From assembly GCF_030445035.2 (NCBI RefSeq), contig NC_080673.1, positions 199,886,216 to 199,950,215 on the forward strand: DNA of 64,000 nucleotides. The letters run 5' to 3'. Below, in pieces: positions 47,301 to 60,667 of this stretch (positions within the stretch are counted from its first letter, which is position 1; each line of letters starts with the position of its first letter). The DNA is from Dasypus novemcinctus. Taxonomy: Eukaryota > Chordata > Mammalia > Cingulata > Dasypodidae. Under the pieces are notes generated by a model. The model ran no database searches. It saw only the letters and a list, made by a program, of their open reading frames with translations, and was not told the DNA's origin. The position numbers and the translations under genes are program-made.

Positions 47301-50300
47301 AAGGGGACTATTAGACTGCTGCCCCTAAATCTCTACCTGCAAGCCCAGCAAGGAGTTTCCCCGGCAAGCAGCAGCTTTGCTGCTCTTGTGTGTGCCCTCA
47401 AGCACACATCCCAACAAGGAGGAGAAGTAAGAGCCTATGGGCTAAGAAGTCCAAGCAACTCTGTCTGATGACAGTTCAGTATAACAATTCCAGAAGGCAT
47501 TCATCCATGCAGTAGGCCTGAGTACATGTTAAAATAATACCTCCCATTTCTCTAAGTGACTCCGACATTATTGTTCCCTTTTCCTCACCCTAAAGATGTA
47601 GCAACATTGGCCACAGAGAGCCCTCAGATCTGAGAGGTGAGGGACTGGGAACCTTGAGAAGACCCTGGTTCCCCAAGACTCCAGTCAAATGACCCATGGA
47701 GTGAGGAAGGGGTTGAAGAAAACCTCAGTCTCTGCAGAGTCATCACACTGAGTCAACAAAGACCACAAACGTGGCCCACTTCAGTCCTAGGCCTCCTTTC
47801 ATCATGTGCCCAATCCTCTCTCTGCCCTCACCATCATCCAAGGATGATTCCAGTTTAGAAGGAACAAGTAACCTGATCTAAGAAAGGAAGATCTTTCTCA
47901 TGCTATCAATTTAAAGGATGACGGTAAAGACCCACAAGTAGGGAAGCGAAGGGAAACATTCCATTTCCCAACCTAGAATCTCCCAACTTCAGCATAAATA
48001 GAGACTCACATGGCCTGACAGGAAGAATTGATGTTCCTGAGGAAGGATGGCCTCCTGAAGGCTCCAAAACTGAAAACTAGAAGCTAGTTACAGCTTTCAT
48101 CACAATATGTCTACAGATGTCCTGGCCCAGTTGACTGCTGCCAAGTCAGATTCTCCACTGCTGGAAGTTGTAAATAAACAGGGATTCTCCACTAACGGGA
48201 GTTGTGAATAAATAAAGATCTGAAGTGAACAAGGACATATCATACCACTAATTAGTAAAGAACTGAATTTAAAAGCTACCACTGAGTTAACTTTAATCCA
48301 AACCGAAAGTCTTGTCAACACACCCAGTAGTAGTGGTGTCAAACATTAACGAATTAATCATCTGAAGGGCTTAAGCAGATTGTGGGTCTATCTACACATC
48401 AAGTTTGAGCAAGAAGTTGAAGTGAGAGCCAGAAATCTGCATTGACTAATAGGTCCCAGGTGATGCTGCAGCTGCAATTGGGGATAAGATGTTGAAAACC
48501 ATGGCATTGTAGCCTGGTGGCCCGAGTTTATAATGGATGACTTGAAAGAGACCAAAGAATCAGTTTTAAAAGAGCATATTTCTTCAAATTCTTTAACTTA
48601 TACAAGAACTAAAGAAAAATGCTAATGTAACTATGGCTGACCATCTACAGCTCACTATCTTCCCATGGGAACTCTAGTTCTAGATTCAGATCATGGTAAA
48701 ATTATCCTTCCAATAAGCCATGATCTTACCACTGTTGTCATGATGCTTCTTGCTCTGCCTGAAACACTCTCCCATCATTCCTACAACACACCCTGATTCT
48801 CCTTGATTACAAGATTTACAGGCAGATAAAGCAAGAAGACTTTTGATCTACTACATGCTCCAACCCCAGAGATGGTGCTAATACCTTCCTTATAAACACT
48901 CAGAGCCCTTGCTCAGGACAGCTAACCTCTACATGCAGGCACAGAATCCTTTCAGACTTCTAGGGAAAGGAAAGATAGAAGGATACCAGGAAAAGAATAG
49001 AATATAAGACTGAGAAATAGGATATAGATGCTGTGAAATAAGCCTGGGGGATTTTGAAAGGATGAATAAGAAGTACTGACACCATACACCATCTTTCAGC
49101 AGAGGCAATAACAAAGGAAGTCAGAGAAGATTCCATTAGTAATTAGTAATAATGGTGAGCCAGGCTGTGATAACATCAGTTCTCTCCGGTTTAGCATGCA
49201 TCCCTGGAGACCACCTGAACTCTTGGTAATGCTGGCAAACCCATCTCAGGCACAACAGCACAACATCTTCCATCCCTGGGAGGAAGGTCTAGCTTAGCCC
49301 CTGGGTCTCAGTGAAGTGCAGAATAGCAGAGAGAGAAGATAGATAATTAAGTCTCCAGTTAGGGTATCAGTGCAACAAGATAGGGCTAAGCTGAAAGCTA
49401 AGGGGAAGTGATTTCAGAACACCAACAAACACAGGAAGACAAATAACAGAGCTAATTAATAGAAAGGGGAAAAAAAATCAAATCAGGCTCCAGGAGAGAA
49501 CTGGCTGAAGCATAAATCCACACCACCCCACACATTAGGGCAATGCCAAACTAAAATATCATCCAGTCATTTCCAGGCAACAGCATAAAATATTCCTATG
49601 AGAAGGACCAAATCTATTCTCTGGATGTGACATTCAAAGTTCTGTGACATCTCACTTGATAGCTTTCTTCTCTCAGCACTCATATGTAAGCCAATGCCAG
49701 CATGGACTCCAGGTGGCAATGCAGTGTGGCCTGAAGTGGCTGCAGGGAAAGCATGGAACTGAATTTTCTGACAAACTACATTTGGCAGGAAGACTTATTG
49801 GCAGGCTGCCAGACATCAAGGGAAAACTAAAGAGACCCACAGAAGAATAACTCCCCCCACACACACACTATAATACAACTTTCCTACTCTCTTTACAAGG
49901 CATGGACCCTATCCAAAATTGGACTATATAAGAATATCCAAAACAAACTCCCCCATAGGGAGCAGCACCCTCATGTACTACTCTTATTATAGAAGGTGCC
50001 CCAATGACTTGGATATCTGTCAACTACTACTCAAAGCCATTTCAAATGGTATTAAGGTGAAGCATGTAGATGATATCAACAAGGGGCTCTCTCATTTATC
50101 AAGATTGCAATTATTTCATTCAGAGTAATTCCATATGTAGCTGAAAGTTATCAGGCAGGGGTTAGTTAAAATCAAAGTAGTTCTACCTTTTATATCACAT
50201 CTGATATAAGATTAGTATAGGTTAGGGGATGACAAAGAGGAAATTAAGAGAAAGCCTGGCAAAGACTGGTTGTTGGAGCTAATGCAACATAAAGTATTCT

Positions 50301-52540
50301 CAGAAGTCAAGAATAAAGTCAGCAAGAGGGTATTAAGTGATAGGACTACCTTATGAAAAAGCAGAGAACAAGATGAATTATCAGTCCTGGATCCAAAATC
50401 TCCTCCTTCAGGCAATTCATCCAGAGGAGAGGTATGTTCTAAGTCCAGAACAACCTACAGATCAGGGGTTTCACATGCCTTCAGATCATAAGTGGGAGTC
50501 ATTCTAGTCCCAGCTTTCACATCTAAATCTATGATCTACATCTTCACCTCCCCACACACACCTGTCTTCTTTAAAGAGAATGATGGAGAACAGGTGCAGC
50601 AGAATTCAGGGTGGATTGAGATCCATCTGCATCCAAGCCAGAATATCAGGTACTTGGGTGTAAGTCCAGGAATTAACAGCCTCCTCATAATAAGGGCAAA
50701 TCAGACAACTCTTTTCATTTTTACTAATCACCGAACATCCTCCACCCCAGGGATTGGAAGTCAAATCCAGAAAAACATTCCAAGAAGTACAACAATAAGC
50801 ATCAGAGTGAACCATTCAATACTCAGGATTGACCAACAAAGGCAGTAAACAGTTTACCTAGAAAACTCCGGCCTGTGAAGATGTTTACAAATGGGCATTT
50901 TCCGAAGTTTAATCCAAAGAAAGTTTCATAAGAAAGCAAAGGAATGCTAAGAGATTCAACATTTTTTCCATAATTTGGCAATGGATATAGAGTCATCCAA
51001 TTGAGAATCAGTGACCACAGATTAATAAGACAGATCTTCATATAAGAACTCATATTCAATTTGAAGAAATAAATCTGATTCATCTTTGAAGTATCTGATA
51101 AGAAAGACCAACTGTATAACAAGGAAAACGGGAGTATAAGGGTGGGTTGAAAATCCAGGAACTTCCAAGCCAGACAGTAGGTGGTAAAGGGATCAACAGG
51201 CTCATCCCACTAACAATGAAACAAACAGGCACAAAACCCTCCTTTTCTTCAGTTCTTACTTATGGCAACATCCTCCACCCTCCCAAGGAACAGGGGTCAA
51301 TGTCTGGAGTAACACAGAAACCCACAATAAGCATCACGGTGAACCACTCACATTGCAATTGGCAGCCAAGGGAAATGGGAAGACTACCCAGGAAGTGTGA
51401 GTTCTAGAAACATTGCATACCTTCCTGAAATTTTGAGGAACACATGTAAGTAAGTTTTAAAATAAAGTACTTTGCATTTTAAGTTGTCAATGAAATATCA
51501 CGTTTATTTTAATGCACTTCCCTCCCCCCAATAGGAACTTGCAATTTGAACAATAACTTAAAAGGCATTCAGAGAGAGACTGTCTTCTCTTTAGGTTCAC
51601 AGAAGCTGCCAATTTTTTATAGAAGGGTTTCCATTCAGCTAGAAAATCTCCACAAAGCATATGGTGTCAAGCATAACCCCCTAGAAAGTCATTTGCCATA
51701 ATTGGCACAAAGCAGGGTACATGGGGGTGTATAAAAACAACCGACTCTGAACTGCTGTTCAGTGTTCTCAATTTCTAATCCCTAGTCAGGTCTCCTGTAG
51801 CATTAGGAAGTTTGATAAAACACCAAGCTGCTGATTTGATTTTTCTCTAGACAACTACATGCAGAAAAACACCACAGCTTTGTTGGAATCTTGAGTAACT
51901 TAGAATTTGTCTCTATATTCTAAAGAGGCCCGAGAGAAAAAAGGAATGCCATTTCTTATTTTGGATTTTCTCTGAAAACTCAAACTAGCACCTGATTTGG
52001 TAAAAAATGAACAAGCAGTTGCATTACTTTAATTGGGACAGTGGTAGAAACCAAAACTCAAGTATTAAAATTCAGATGTATTCCATTCTACCTTTGGTTT
52101 AAAGCTATAAAGGATTTGTATCTTTTAAATGCACAAGTAAAATGTTATTAACTATGTTTCACATCTAAGAGTACTTATCACTGTTAGGTGAAACAACCAT
52201 CAAAATCCCCCACTCTTAAATGCATGTCAATCATGAAGAAAATACAGAAAAGATGACATAGCTCTTTACAAATATTTATGCCAAGAATTAAACATCTTCC
52301 AAATTTCACCCAAAAAAAAGGATATGGTCTTCTATGAGTTTAATTTCAATCATGAAACCACGTGGAGTCAGTTTATTGTATTAATTTGGAATTTAACACA
52401 AAAGAACCTTTACAAGGAAGTCTTCCAGATAGAACGACCTCAAAGAACAGCTACCCTACTTGGAAATGAGACATTTGAAGAATCCCACCCAAAAAAAGTA
52501 TAAAAAGTCTCTTTCAGTAAGAGTTAGTCAGGAAGATCAT
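47301..52540. repeat. Array unit 8, long cycle with internal D-E duplication
   Basis: I 47350, J 47600, K 47740, L 47870, M 48000, N' 48240, O 48390, P 48560, Q 48660-49400, R 49500-49830, S 49860-50140, D 50370, E 50730, F 50990. A second D (about 51110) and E (51270) follow, then an unassigned insertion (51430-52320), G 52330 and H 52440. It is the least interrupted long-cycle copy and the best reference for that type. Both E copies carry the weak minus-strand signal-peptide-like reading, each broken. Confidence 0.7.
51430..52320. other. Unassigned insertion in unit 8
   Basis: About 890 bases absent from the other units lie between E and G of unit 8. They are AT-rich and lack long open frames. 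They resemble untranslated mRNA sequence more than a transposon: a signal-like aataaa lies on the minus strand at 51503-51508, and on the plus strand attaaa (about 52287) is followed by an eight-A run (52312-52319). Either a retrotransposed 3' UTR or ancestral unit sequence lost from other copies is possible. I could not name a parent gene or find a flanking duplication. Confidence 0.4.
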
Positions 52541-55500
52541 AAGTCTGCTCCCATCCAAGTCCCCACCAGAAGCCCAGCCAAGAGCCTCCCTGGCTGTGGG
52601 GCTCATGTATGTGCCCTGAAGCCACATGTTCCACCTTGGAAAGGAAGAACTATGGTCCATGAGGAGGAAGTTCTGAGCCAATACACCCAGGGAGCTCTTC
52701 TGACAACTCAGAATGAGCACTAACAGGAGGCAGCCACACAAGCATTATACCTAAGCACACATTAAGATAATACTTCCCACTTTTGATTGAGATGCAGATG
52801 TTGTTCCCTCAACCTCAGACAAAAAGGACAGTAGCATTGAAAACACAGAACACAAAGAAATCTGAGAACTTAGGGTATGGGATGCCTTCAGGAGAAGATC
52901 CCTGTATCTTAGGGCACCAGTCCACATGTCCCATGGGGTCAGTCTATGGTGAATGGAGACCCCCATAGGACATCCAGAACAGGAAGCCCCCAAGTTCTGT
53001 GCAGACAAGGGAACTCAACACTAAAGGAGCAAGCATGTAGGGCAGATAATGGGAACAACAAACACAGATGGATCTAGTAGATCCCAAAGGGATGGAGTAG
53101 TTTTTGATCAGGGCCTGAAAGATAGACAATAGTCAACTTTCTTCTTCAGTCATCTCAGGATCATGCACCCCTGAACCTTTCAGATTAGGCTCCACAAAAA
53201 CTTGTCAGCAGAGGATTCAGTTCTTGAAAACCTCATTCATTCCATAGTCAACCATGGTGGGCCCACAAGCCAGGTAGTGAATAAAGCCCACTTCAGTCCT
53301 GGCAAGGCCATGTCTCCCTCCTCTCACCATCGTCAGATTAACCCTATTTAGGGAGAGCAGGAACCTGCTCAGGAAATCAGATACATGTCACTCTTTCAGA
53401 TCAGTATACAGAGAAAGACCAGCAGGCAGCTGAAGCAGAGGACACTGAGGTATGCAATGCTCTACACATATATGCATGTCTAAAAGTGTCCCTAATAAAA
53501 AGCATTTTAAAATGTACCTTGTCATGAAAGACTAGACTCCATTACAAGGGAAGTGGGTTCTACAGTTCATTCCCTTCCTTAGCAGAAAGAGAATAAGAAT
53601 TAGAGCCAATAGTGGCAGAGCAGCCTATAAACTTCCATTCAAGATAGGCGGATAAACAGGATAGCCTAAAAAGATGACAACCATGCCAGAGATCATGACA
53701 AAACTGGCAGCTAATAAATGTTTTCCAAGAATGGCTTCAAGAGTTTACATTTTCTTTAAACTCTATAATGTATACCTGCAGGATCATGTACAGCAAAAAT
53801 AAATAACTTACAGATCAGTTAAGGTGGTCATTTTGCCAAATCCACGAGCATCTGGCACAAGTCTGATAAATGCCATGGTGCCTAATATAAACTCTTAATT
53901 TTACACTTAAGTCCAAGTGTTGCTTTTTGCTTCTTCTTCTTTAATTACAATTCACATTATTAGAATTGTTCAGAAAAGCAGGCCCGGTTTGTTACAGATG
54001 GTATGAAGGTAAAACCCTATTTGACCTGCAGGTTCTATCATAGCCCTTCTCAACTCCCCAAAAAATGTATCAGATCAGCCTTAACATCACCAGCACTTGA
54101 CTGCAGGTGCCAGACAATTGATCAGAGATCAGGAGTCAGCACTTGAGGCAAATTAGGGTCCTCTGGCCGCCCTGACTACCCACCCACCCACCTGAGAAAG
54201 AGAGCAGATGAGTTCCCTTTCAGGCCCCCAGATCAATGGCTCCATCTGGCTGGGCATCTCAATATGAGGACAGTTATCCCCTTCCCTGAGGTTCCCAAAG
54301 GCCACTCTGGAGAATCAGGAATTTTAGAAGAGCATATTCACAGATTCAGCAGAGATCAGCAAATGAGCAGTGCCCCATGAAAAGACTTAGTCTAGCTCCT
54401 TGGAGGTTCTCTGGTCTCCAGAAGACATGTGCCCAGGAATGGTAAGTATACCTCATTTTTACTAGATTTGAACTAGAGAGTGGAGCATCACACACTGGGG
54501 ACTTCATTTGCATGGCCAGAACCCATAGGAACACATACCATGCATTCAGGATAAGACAAGACAGAGCTTACTTAACGAGGTAATCCACACAGGAAGTCAA
54601 GCCCAGTTCACATGGGCTTTGACATCATGGGACATCCCGCATCTCCCTCCTGGCAGTATACCAAGTTATCTTAGTCAAAACACCTCAGTGGCACACACAG
54701 TCCTCTCTGTACTAATTGGGGAAGATAGGGATCACACCAAAGGTGTTGATCTGAGACCTTTCTTGGATGCCAAACAGACTGTGCTAGTCATTTCAGGGAA
54801 GTTATAATAAATGCAAGGCTCTACCTACAAAGGTAGGTCAATCCCAAGGCCATTAGGTAAGTAATATAAAACTTAGTATATAGTGATTCTGAAGGTTCTG
54901 AGAAAAGTGATAATAGCACTTAAAGCATGGGTTTAAGCATCACGGTCAACCACTCAAAGCTCAGGATCAGCCAAGGGGACATTGGACAAGTCACGAAGAT
55001 ATATCTCTGGGCTCTGGAGATGTTGGCACCTTCCTGCAGTGATTTAAGGAACAAAGGAAAATTTCAAGAGATTGTAAAGGATGCTATTGATGAACTCCAA
55101 AAAGTATTCTATCCTTAGCCAATTGGATAGTCACCCTCAAAACCTGAGTATGCAATGGCTCTTGAAAATAGCCAATGATTCTGAAGTGTTCTCAATGTAA
55201 GAAAGGACCTGGACAATTTGTGTTAGGGACTTCAGGAGGGGAGTTTCCTGATCTAGATATTTATACAGTATTTATAAATTTCTAGGCATTTAATTTTAAT
55301 CATGAAAGCCCATGGAGTAGGAGTCAGACTTGGCCCAGTGATTAGGGCATCCGTCTACCACATGGGAGGTCCACAGTTCAAACCCTGGGCCTCCTTGACC
55401 CGTGTGGAGCTGGCCCATGCGCAGTGCTGATGCGTGCAAGGAGTGCCATGCCACGCAGGGGTGTCCCCGCGTAGGGGAGCCCCACGTGCAAGGAGTGCAC

Positions 55501-55830
55501 CCCGTAAGGAGAGCTGCCAGCGCGAAAGAAAGTACAGCCTGCCTAAGAATGGCACCACCCACACGGAAAGCTGACAACAAGATGACACAACAAAAAGAAA
55601 CACAGATTCCCGTGCTGCTGACAACAACAGAAGCGGATAAAGACAACGAAGAGAACAGATAACTGGGGTAGGGATGGGGGGGGGGAAGAGGAGAAAAATA
55701 CATAAATCTTTAAAAAAAAAAAAAAAAAGCCCATGGAGTAGATTGTCATCTTATGAATGTTTCACTCCAAAAGGACTCTAGGATGAAGTCTTCCACATAG
55801 AATCACTTTGACAATCAGCTCATTTATTGA
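52541..55830. repeat. Array unit 9, short cycle
   Basis: I 52560, J 52810, K 53110, L 53360, then (M absent) N 53740, A 54000, B 54440, C 54810, E 54930, F 55110, G 55200, a DAS SINE (55321-55725) and H 55790. As in unit 3, L passes to N without M, D is skipped between C and E, and H then joins O. These shared absences suggest units 3 and 9 derive from one rearranged ancestor. The 63-codon frame at 54927-55118 lies in E/F and is closed in the other copies. Confidence 0.7.
55321..55725 (+). mobile_element. DAS-type tRNA-derived SINE
   Basis: Full length: a gagtcagacttggcccagtg head, ggtccacagttcaaaccctg B-box region near 55370, GC-rich body and an additional agctgacaacaagatgacac segment as in 11565-11974, then an A-rich tail. 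A perfect 16-bp duplication aaagcccatggagtag flanks it (55305-55320 and 55726-55741). It lies between G and H of unit 9. Confidence 0.95.
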
Positions 55831-57590
55831 GGATTGGCGGTTGAAGAGGAATTGCAGCATGGTGGTCTGTGTTTGTAATGAGTCACCTGAGAAAGGATGT
55901 AAGGAGTCAAAGATTTGGCAGTCATATTTTTCGAATTTTCACATATAAGAGGTAAAGTAAAAAAATACTTTAATCCTATATTTCAGGTTAAGTTGCAAAG
56001 CCATCAGACAAGTAGAGGAACTTGGCCTTCCAGGATCTCTAGAATGTGGCCATGTCCTCAATCCCAGTTCAGTATCTAACTACTCCCAATATAGATTCAA
56101 GTTATGGTAAAATTATCCTTATACTCCCAATAAGCTGTATTCTTACTTACCCCTAACTTCACGATGCTACTTGCTCTGCTAAAACACCCTTCAATCAATC
56201 CTATACCATGGTCATATTCTTCACATTTAAAAGAAATGCTACATGGCCAGTCCAGAGATTCGAGTCTCTTGAGTATACACCAACCCCAGCACCAACTGCA
56301 GGTTCAGAAAAAGTGACAGAAGAGGCACATGTAGAAAGGGCACATCTGAGTTCAACTGCTTCACACTCAGGAGCACAAATTCTAAATTAGGGTCCACTGG
56401 CAAGGCACTGAACTCCAGAGCCATCTGCCATGACCATGGAACCTGTGTGTCTCCCTAGCCCTCAGGAGCACTGGTACCTGTGGTTGTATCTACTTTCGCT
56501 GTCTCTGGGATCCTGCTGAGACATGTATAAGCATGACCCTCCGATGACCTCCCAAGTCATTTTGAAGTCTCTTAGCCATATAAACTCATTTGTTTTTACC
56601 ATTTCCCCCTTTTATTCAAGGTCTTTTTCTAGTTGCATCACCAGGTGGTGATTGGTAGTAATCCCTCAGTGCCAGGAAGGCTCATCCCCTGGAGTCATGT
56701 CCCATGCTGGCGGGCCCGGAGCCTCAGCAGAGTTGTAACACCTACTCTCTGGTTTGTTGGACTTACCCAGGTTTGCTAACAGGGAGGTGAAGATGGTCAA
56801 CCACCGCACCAGGGAACCAAGCATGCCTACAACTGCAAGCAAGAGAATCACATCCATCAGCCATGGGGGATCTAAGCCCCCTCTCAATTTAGAGGTGGAG
56901 TGGACATCACCATCACAGGGTCCACAGGATGGAGGAATAAAATATGGATTAGAGTAGACTTACTGGTATTCTACTATAGAACTATTGTGCCTCTAGCAAT
57001 GGAAGAAACGGTGTCATTGATGTGGAGACAGTGGCCATGGTAGTTGCTGAGGGAAGAGAGGAAAGAAGAGACGTTATGTGGAGGCATTTTCGGGACCTGG
57101 AGTTTTCCCAAATGATACTGCAGGAACAGATGCTAAACATTATATATCCTGCCATAACCTACTGAATGGATTGGGGGAAGAGCATAAACTATAAGTAAAC
57201 TATAATCTATGTGGTGCAGCAGTGCTCCAAAATGTATTCACCAAATGCAATGAATGTGCCATAGTGATGAAAGAGGTTGATGATGTGGGAGGAGTGCCGG
57301 GTTTGGGGTGTGGGGTATATAGGAACCTCTTGTATTTTTTAATATAACATTTTTTTTGTGATCTATGTATCTTTTTTAAAAAAAGAATTAAAATTTTAAA
57401 AAATAAATGCCACAGACAGATTGGGCAACAGGAACATTTGGTCTGCCAGCAGGGTACAAGGTAGATTGAGATCAATCAACATTCAAGCCAGAAGCCCAGG
57501 CACTTGGGTGGTAAGTCCAGATACTAACAGCCTCATCACAATATGAGCCAGACAACCTCCTTCTTCTGTTCTTACTCCTCCCCAAACAGC
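55831..57590. repeat. Array unit 10, partial long connector
   Basis: O 55840, P 55930, Q 56040-56230, then an L1 3' end with a 5' inversion (56244-57404), then a D-like stretch (57440-57580) that passes directly into I of the next unit, skipping E to H. The H-to-O entry at about 55830 matches that at about 20450. The D-to-I exit is seen only here and implies a deletion of about 1.5 kb relative to the common order. Confidence 0.6.
56244..57404 (+). mobile_element. L1-type 3' end with 5' inversion
   Basis: 56244-56715 matches 9831-10290 in the minus-orientation reading. At 56716 the sequence flips: from ggagcctcagcagagttg onward it is the reverse complement of about 9140-9813, ending in A-rich sequence near 57404. 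The inversion breakpoints are adjacent in the reference copy (about 9813 and 9831). Flanks aaatgctaca (56234-56243) and aaatgccaca (57405-57414) bracket the whole composite, so it was a single twin-primed insertion. Confidence 0.85.
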
Positions 57591-60141
57591 TCAGAATAAG
57601 TAATAACAGTAGGCATCCACACATTCATTACACCCAAGCACATGTTAAGTCTCACTTTTGCTTGAGACTCAGACATTACCTTCACCTCTAATAAAAGGGG
57701 ACACAACAGGGAACCCAAAACATGAAGAAATCTGAAAGCTGAGGTTCTGGGACTCTTTCAGGAGTACATCCTGGCACCCTAGGTTCCCAGTCCACTTGCC
57801 CCATGGAGACAGTTTGTGGTGACAGGAGACCCCTTGGGGCAACCAGACACAGGAAGCCCCCAAGTTCTGTGCAGACAAGAGAAATCTTAAGGCTAAATGT
57901 TTAGTACATCCAATATGGAGAGGTAAACAGAGCTTCCTGACTGGGTCAAGCCAGAGTCAGGGGGATGAAGTCCTGTCTGGCCATGTACTAAAAGTTGAGA
58001 AAGCATCATTCTTAACACAGGCTCTGCCCTTCTCCAAAAACCTCAGATCACACTCTACCAAAATGTGTGAAAGAGGAAGAAGCTAAAGGAAACCTCATTT
58101 CTTTTCCTAAGTCATACATGGTAAATTCACAAGCCAAGTCTGCAAATAAGCACCATTTCAGTACTGGCAAGACCACTTCTCCCTCCCCTCACCACTGCCC
58201 AAAGGTTAGCCTATTTTAGGGCAGAAAAACCTAATCCAAAAAAGGACATCTTTGCCATTTCCCAGAATAGTAGGCAAAGGTAAAGAACCACAAGCAGTGA
58301 TGCTAAGGAAATATTCCATAACCTTGAAACCACCAGGTTCAGCAATAGTAGAAACCCACACAGTGGTAGAAAGAAACCATTCTTCCTGGAAGGATTTCCT
58401 AGAGCTAATTACAGTCTCCATGCTGTCAAGGGACATTTCCCCACTGCTGGAGGTTATGAACACTTATTGGGAAGAGCCCAAGGACATATCACTAAATATT
58501 TAAAAGATGAACATAAAAGTCACAACTGGATGAACTAAACTTTAATCCAAATGGATAATCCAGTGCTTAAATGAATGGCAGTTTTTCAAACATCATGGTT
58601 AACTCCAATTGAGTCACTAGATCTGGTGCAGGGCTTGGGAATGTTTTTAAAACTCCCAGGTGATGCTGAGGCTGTGATTTGGGGACCACACATTGAAAAC
58701 AACTGTAGGCGGACTGAAATCAAGGATGATCCATGAAAAGATACTGAGGCATCAAGCTTTCAGGAAGCTATTATAGTCTTCAATTTTAAAATTTAAAAGC
58801 TCAAGGATAAATGCTCTAATCCTTATTTTTCCCTGCCAAGAGGAGGGTCAGATAACTAGAGAAACTTGACCTTTAAGGACATATTATTTCCAGCTTATAT
58901 CTCCAGGGCAGAAACTTGCCAAGTTATAGCCATTTTAGGTAAAACTCATGATGAAATTACTCGTATTCCTCCATATTCCAGTTCTTCCATACCACTGATT
59001 TCATGATGCTTCATGCTCTGCCTGTAAGAATCATCATTCCTACACCAGAATCTCCTGGCTTAAAAGGGAATGTGTAGCCATAAGGGGCATCAAGTTTTTT
59101 AATCACACTGGAGAAAGGATAGGGCAGCTTCTGGGTGCAGGCATAGAATTGTCTTCTAGAACAGGGCAAAATGGGATGACACAAGGAAAAGAATGGAAAC
59201 AAGTTTGAGAAATGGGACACAGGTGTTATAAAATAAGCCATGGAGACTGCCAGAATGGAAACAAGAGGACATCACATAATCCTAAACAGAGTTAGGCAGA
59301 ACTCAGAAATTGATCATTAATCATGGCAAGTGAGTGTATGGGATCATCTGTTCTTCTCTCCAGATTAACATAGACCCCTGGAGACCATCTGAACTCTCAG
59401 TGATCCTGGCACACCCAGCTCAGGCTCAACATCCTCCCTTTATTAGATGAGGAATATACTAAACAAGGCCCTTGGTGGAGAAGACAACTTCTGGGATCAA
59501 GGGAGCAAGGTGTAGGTTGCTGGTCCCTTAGATCTAAAAGAGGAACGTGGGGTGGGGGAGAGAGAAGACAGATAATGCCTTGAGATAGGCACTGAGACTA
59601 GGAAGAAAATCATCTATTGGGACCTTAAAGCATAAGTTGAGTACCATTCTGTCATATGGAGCTTATTCTGCAATTTGTTCATTCGTTTTCTGTTTTGTTT
59701 TGTTTTTTTTTTTTTTTTTACCTGCTGCAAAAAGCTTTATTGTTTACACCTGGTTCAGGGCTTGTTAGAGGGCTACAAGATGGCAGTTAGAAAGATGCCT
59801 CCTGGCTGGAGGGGCCCAGGCAGAAGCCTGGATGCTGGGGGAATAGAGCCCTCCCCTGCAGCTTCTGGGCTTTAGAGGCTCCTAGTTGTGCTTGAGGGTG
59901 AGCCTTTCAAAGAGGTACTCACCTCTTTGAGAAAACAAGCCTGCAGAGGTTGGTCAGGTGGTCACATATCTTTTTGATCAGTTTCACCTCCTCATCTAGG
60001 AAATGGTTCTCCAGGAAGTCACAGAGATGGGGGTCTGTGTTGGCAGATCCCAGGGCATGCAGATCCAAAAGGGCCTGGTTCAGGGACATCTCCAGGACCA
60101 GGGCAGCTTCCATGGCATCCAGGGTATTACCCCACTCATCT

Positions 60142-60667
60142 CTGTTTGTTTGTTTGTTTTTTGAAAAGCATGTTAGTATTTAATGAACCTCCCTCCATAA
60201 GGCTTCAAGCCACCAGGACACAGGCTCCCCACACCCCCTTAATCTTCTCCTCAGCTCTTCTGCTGCAGAATTTGGCCTTCACGATGACAGGCTGTTTTGG
60301 AAACTTTGCCTTCCCCAGAACTTTGTAGTAACCTGATCGCACCACATCAATGATGGGAGCAGCTCCAGTCTTGTTTTTGGCAGCATTTACCCATGTCTGC
60401 TCACTGACCAAGGTCCACAGTTTATCAAGGTTCACAGTTGGACAGAAGCTCTGATTCCTCTTCAAGTGATAATGTCTCATACCACCCTTCCCGAAATAAC
60501 CTGGGTGATATTTGTCGGAGCTGATCCTGTGGTGAGGCATACCACCAGCATTACCCTGGCCTCCTGGATGCTTCCGGTGTTTGCCAATACAGCCGTGGCC
60601 ATGGCTCACATGGCCCAGAGTTTCGGGGTCTTTCTCAATCTGGATGGCATGTCAGCAACCGAGACGG
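60142..60667 (-). pseudogene. RPL27A: Processed ribosomal protein L27a pseudogene
   Basis: RPL27A is a large-subunit ribosomal protein of about 148 residues. The copy is intronless and has a T run on the plus strand at 60142-60165 (its polyA tail). Coding remnant is 60205-60650 with ATG at 60650. A one-base loss near codon 12 shifts the frame, so the only long open frame begins internally (134 codons, 60205-60609) and runs to the natural end, [24 protein letters not shown] and [20 protein letters not shown] are clear family words. It is inserted in the ferritin retrocopy, same strand, between perfect 12-bp copies of ccccactcatct (60130-60141 and 60668-60679). Confidence 0.95.

Noticed and set aside
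54927..55118. 63-codon frame as a small conserved gene in module E/F
   Set aside because: The corresponding stretch is closed by stops or indels in other units, so no frame is conserved.
55296..55703. 135-codon minus-strand frame
   Set aside because: Antisense reading of the DAS SINE at 55321-55725.
60205..60609. RPL27A copy as a functional ribosomal gene
   Set aside because: Intronless, inserted in another pseudogene, with a frameshift near codon 12 and several residue changes; the open part lacks the natural start.
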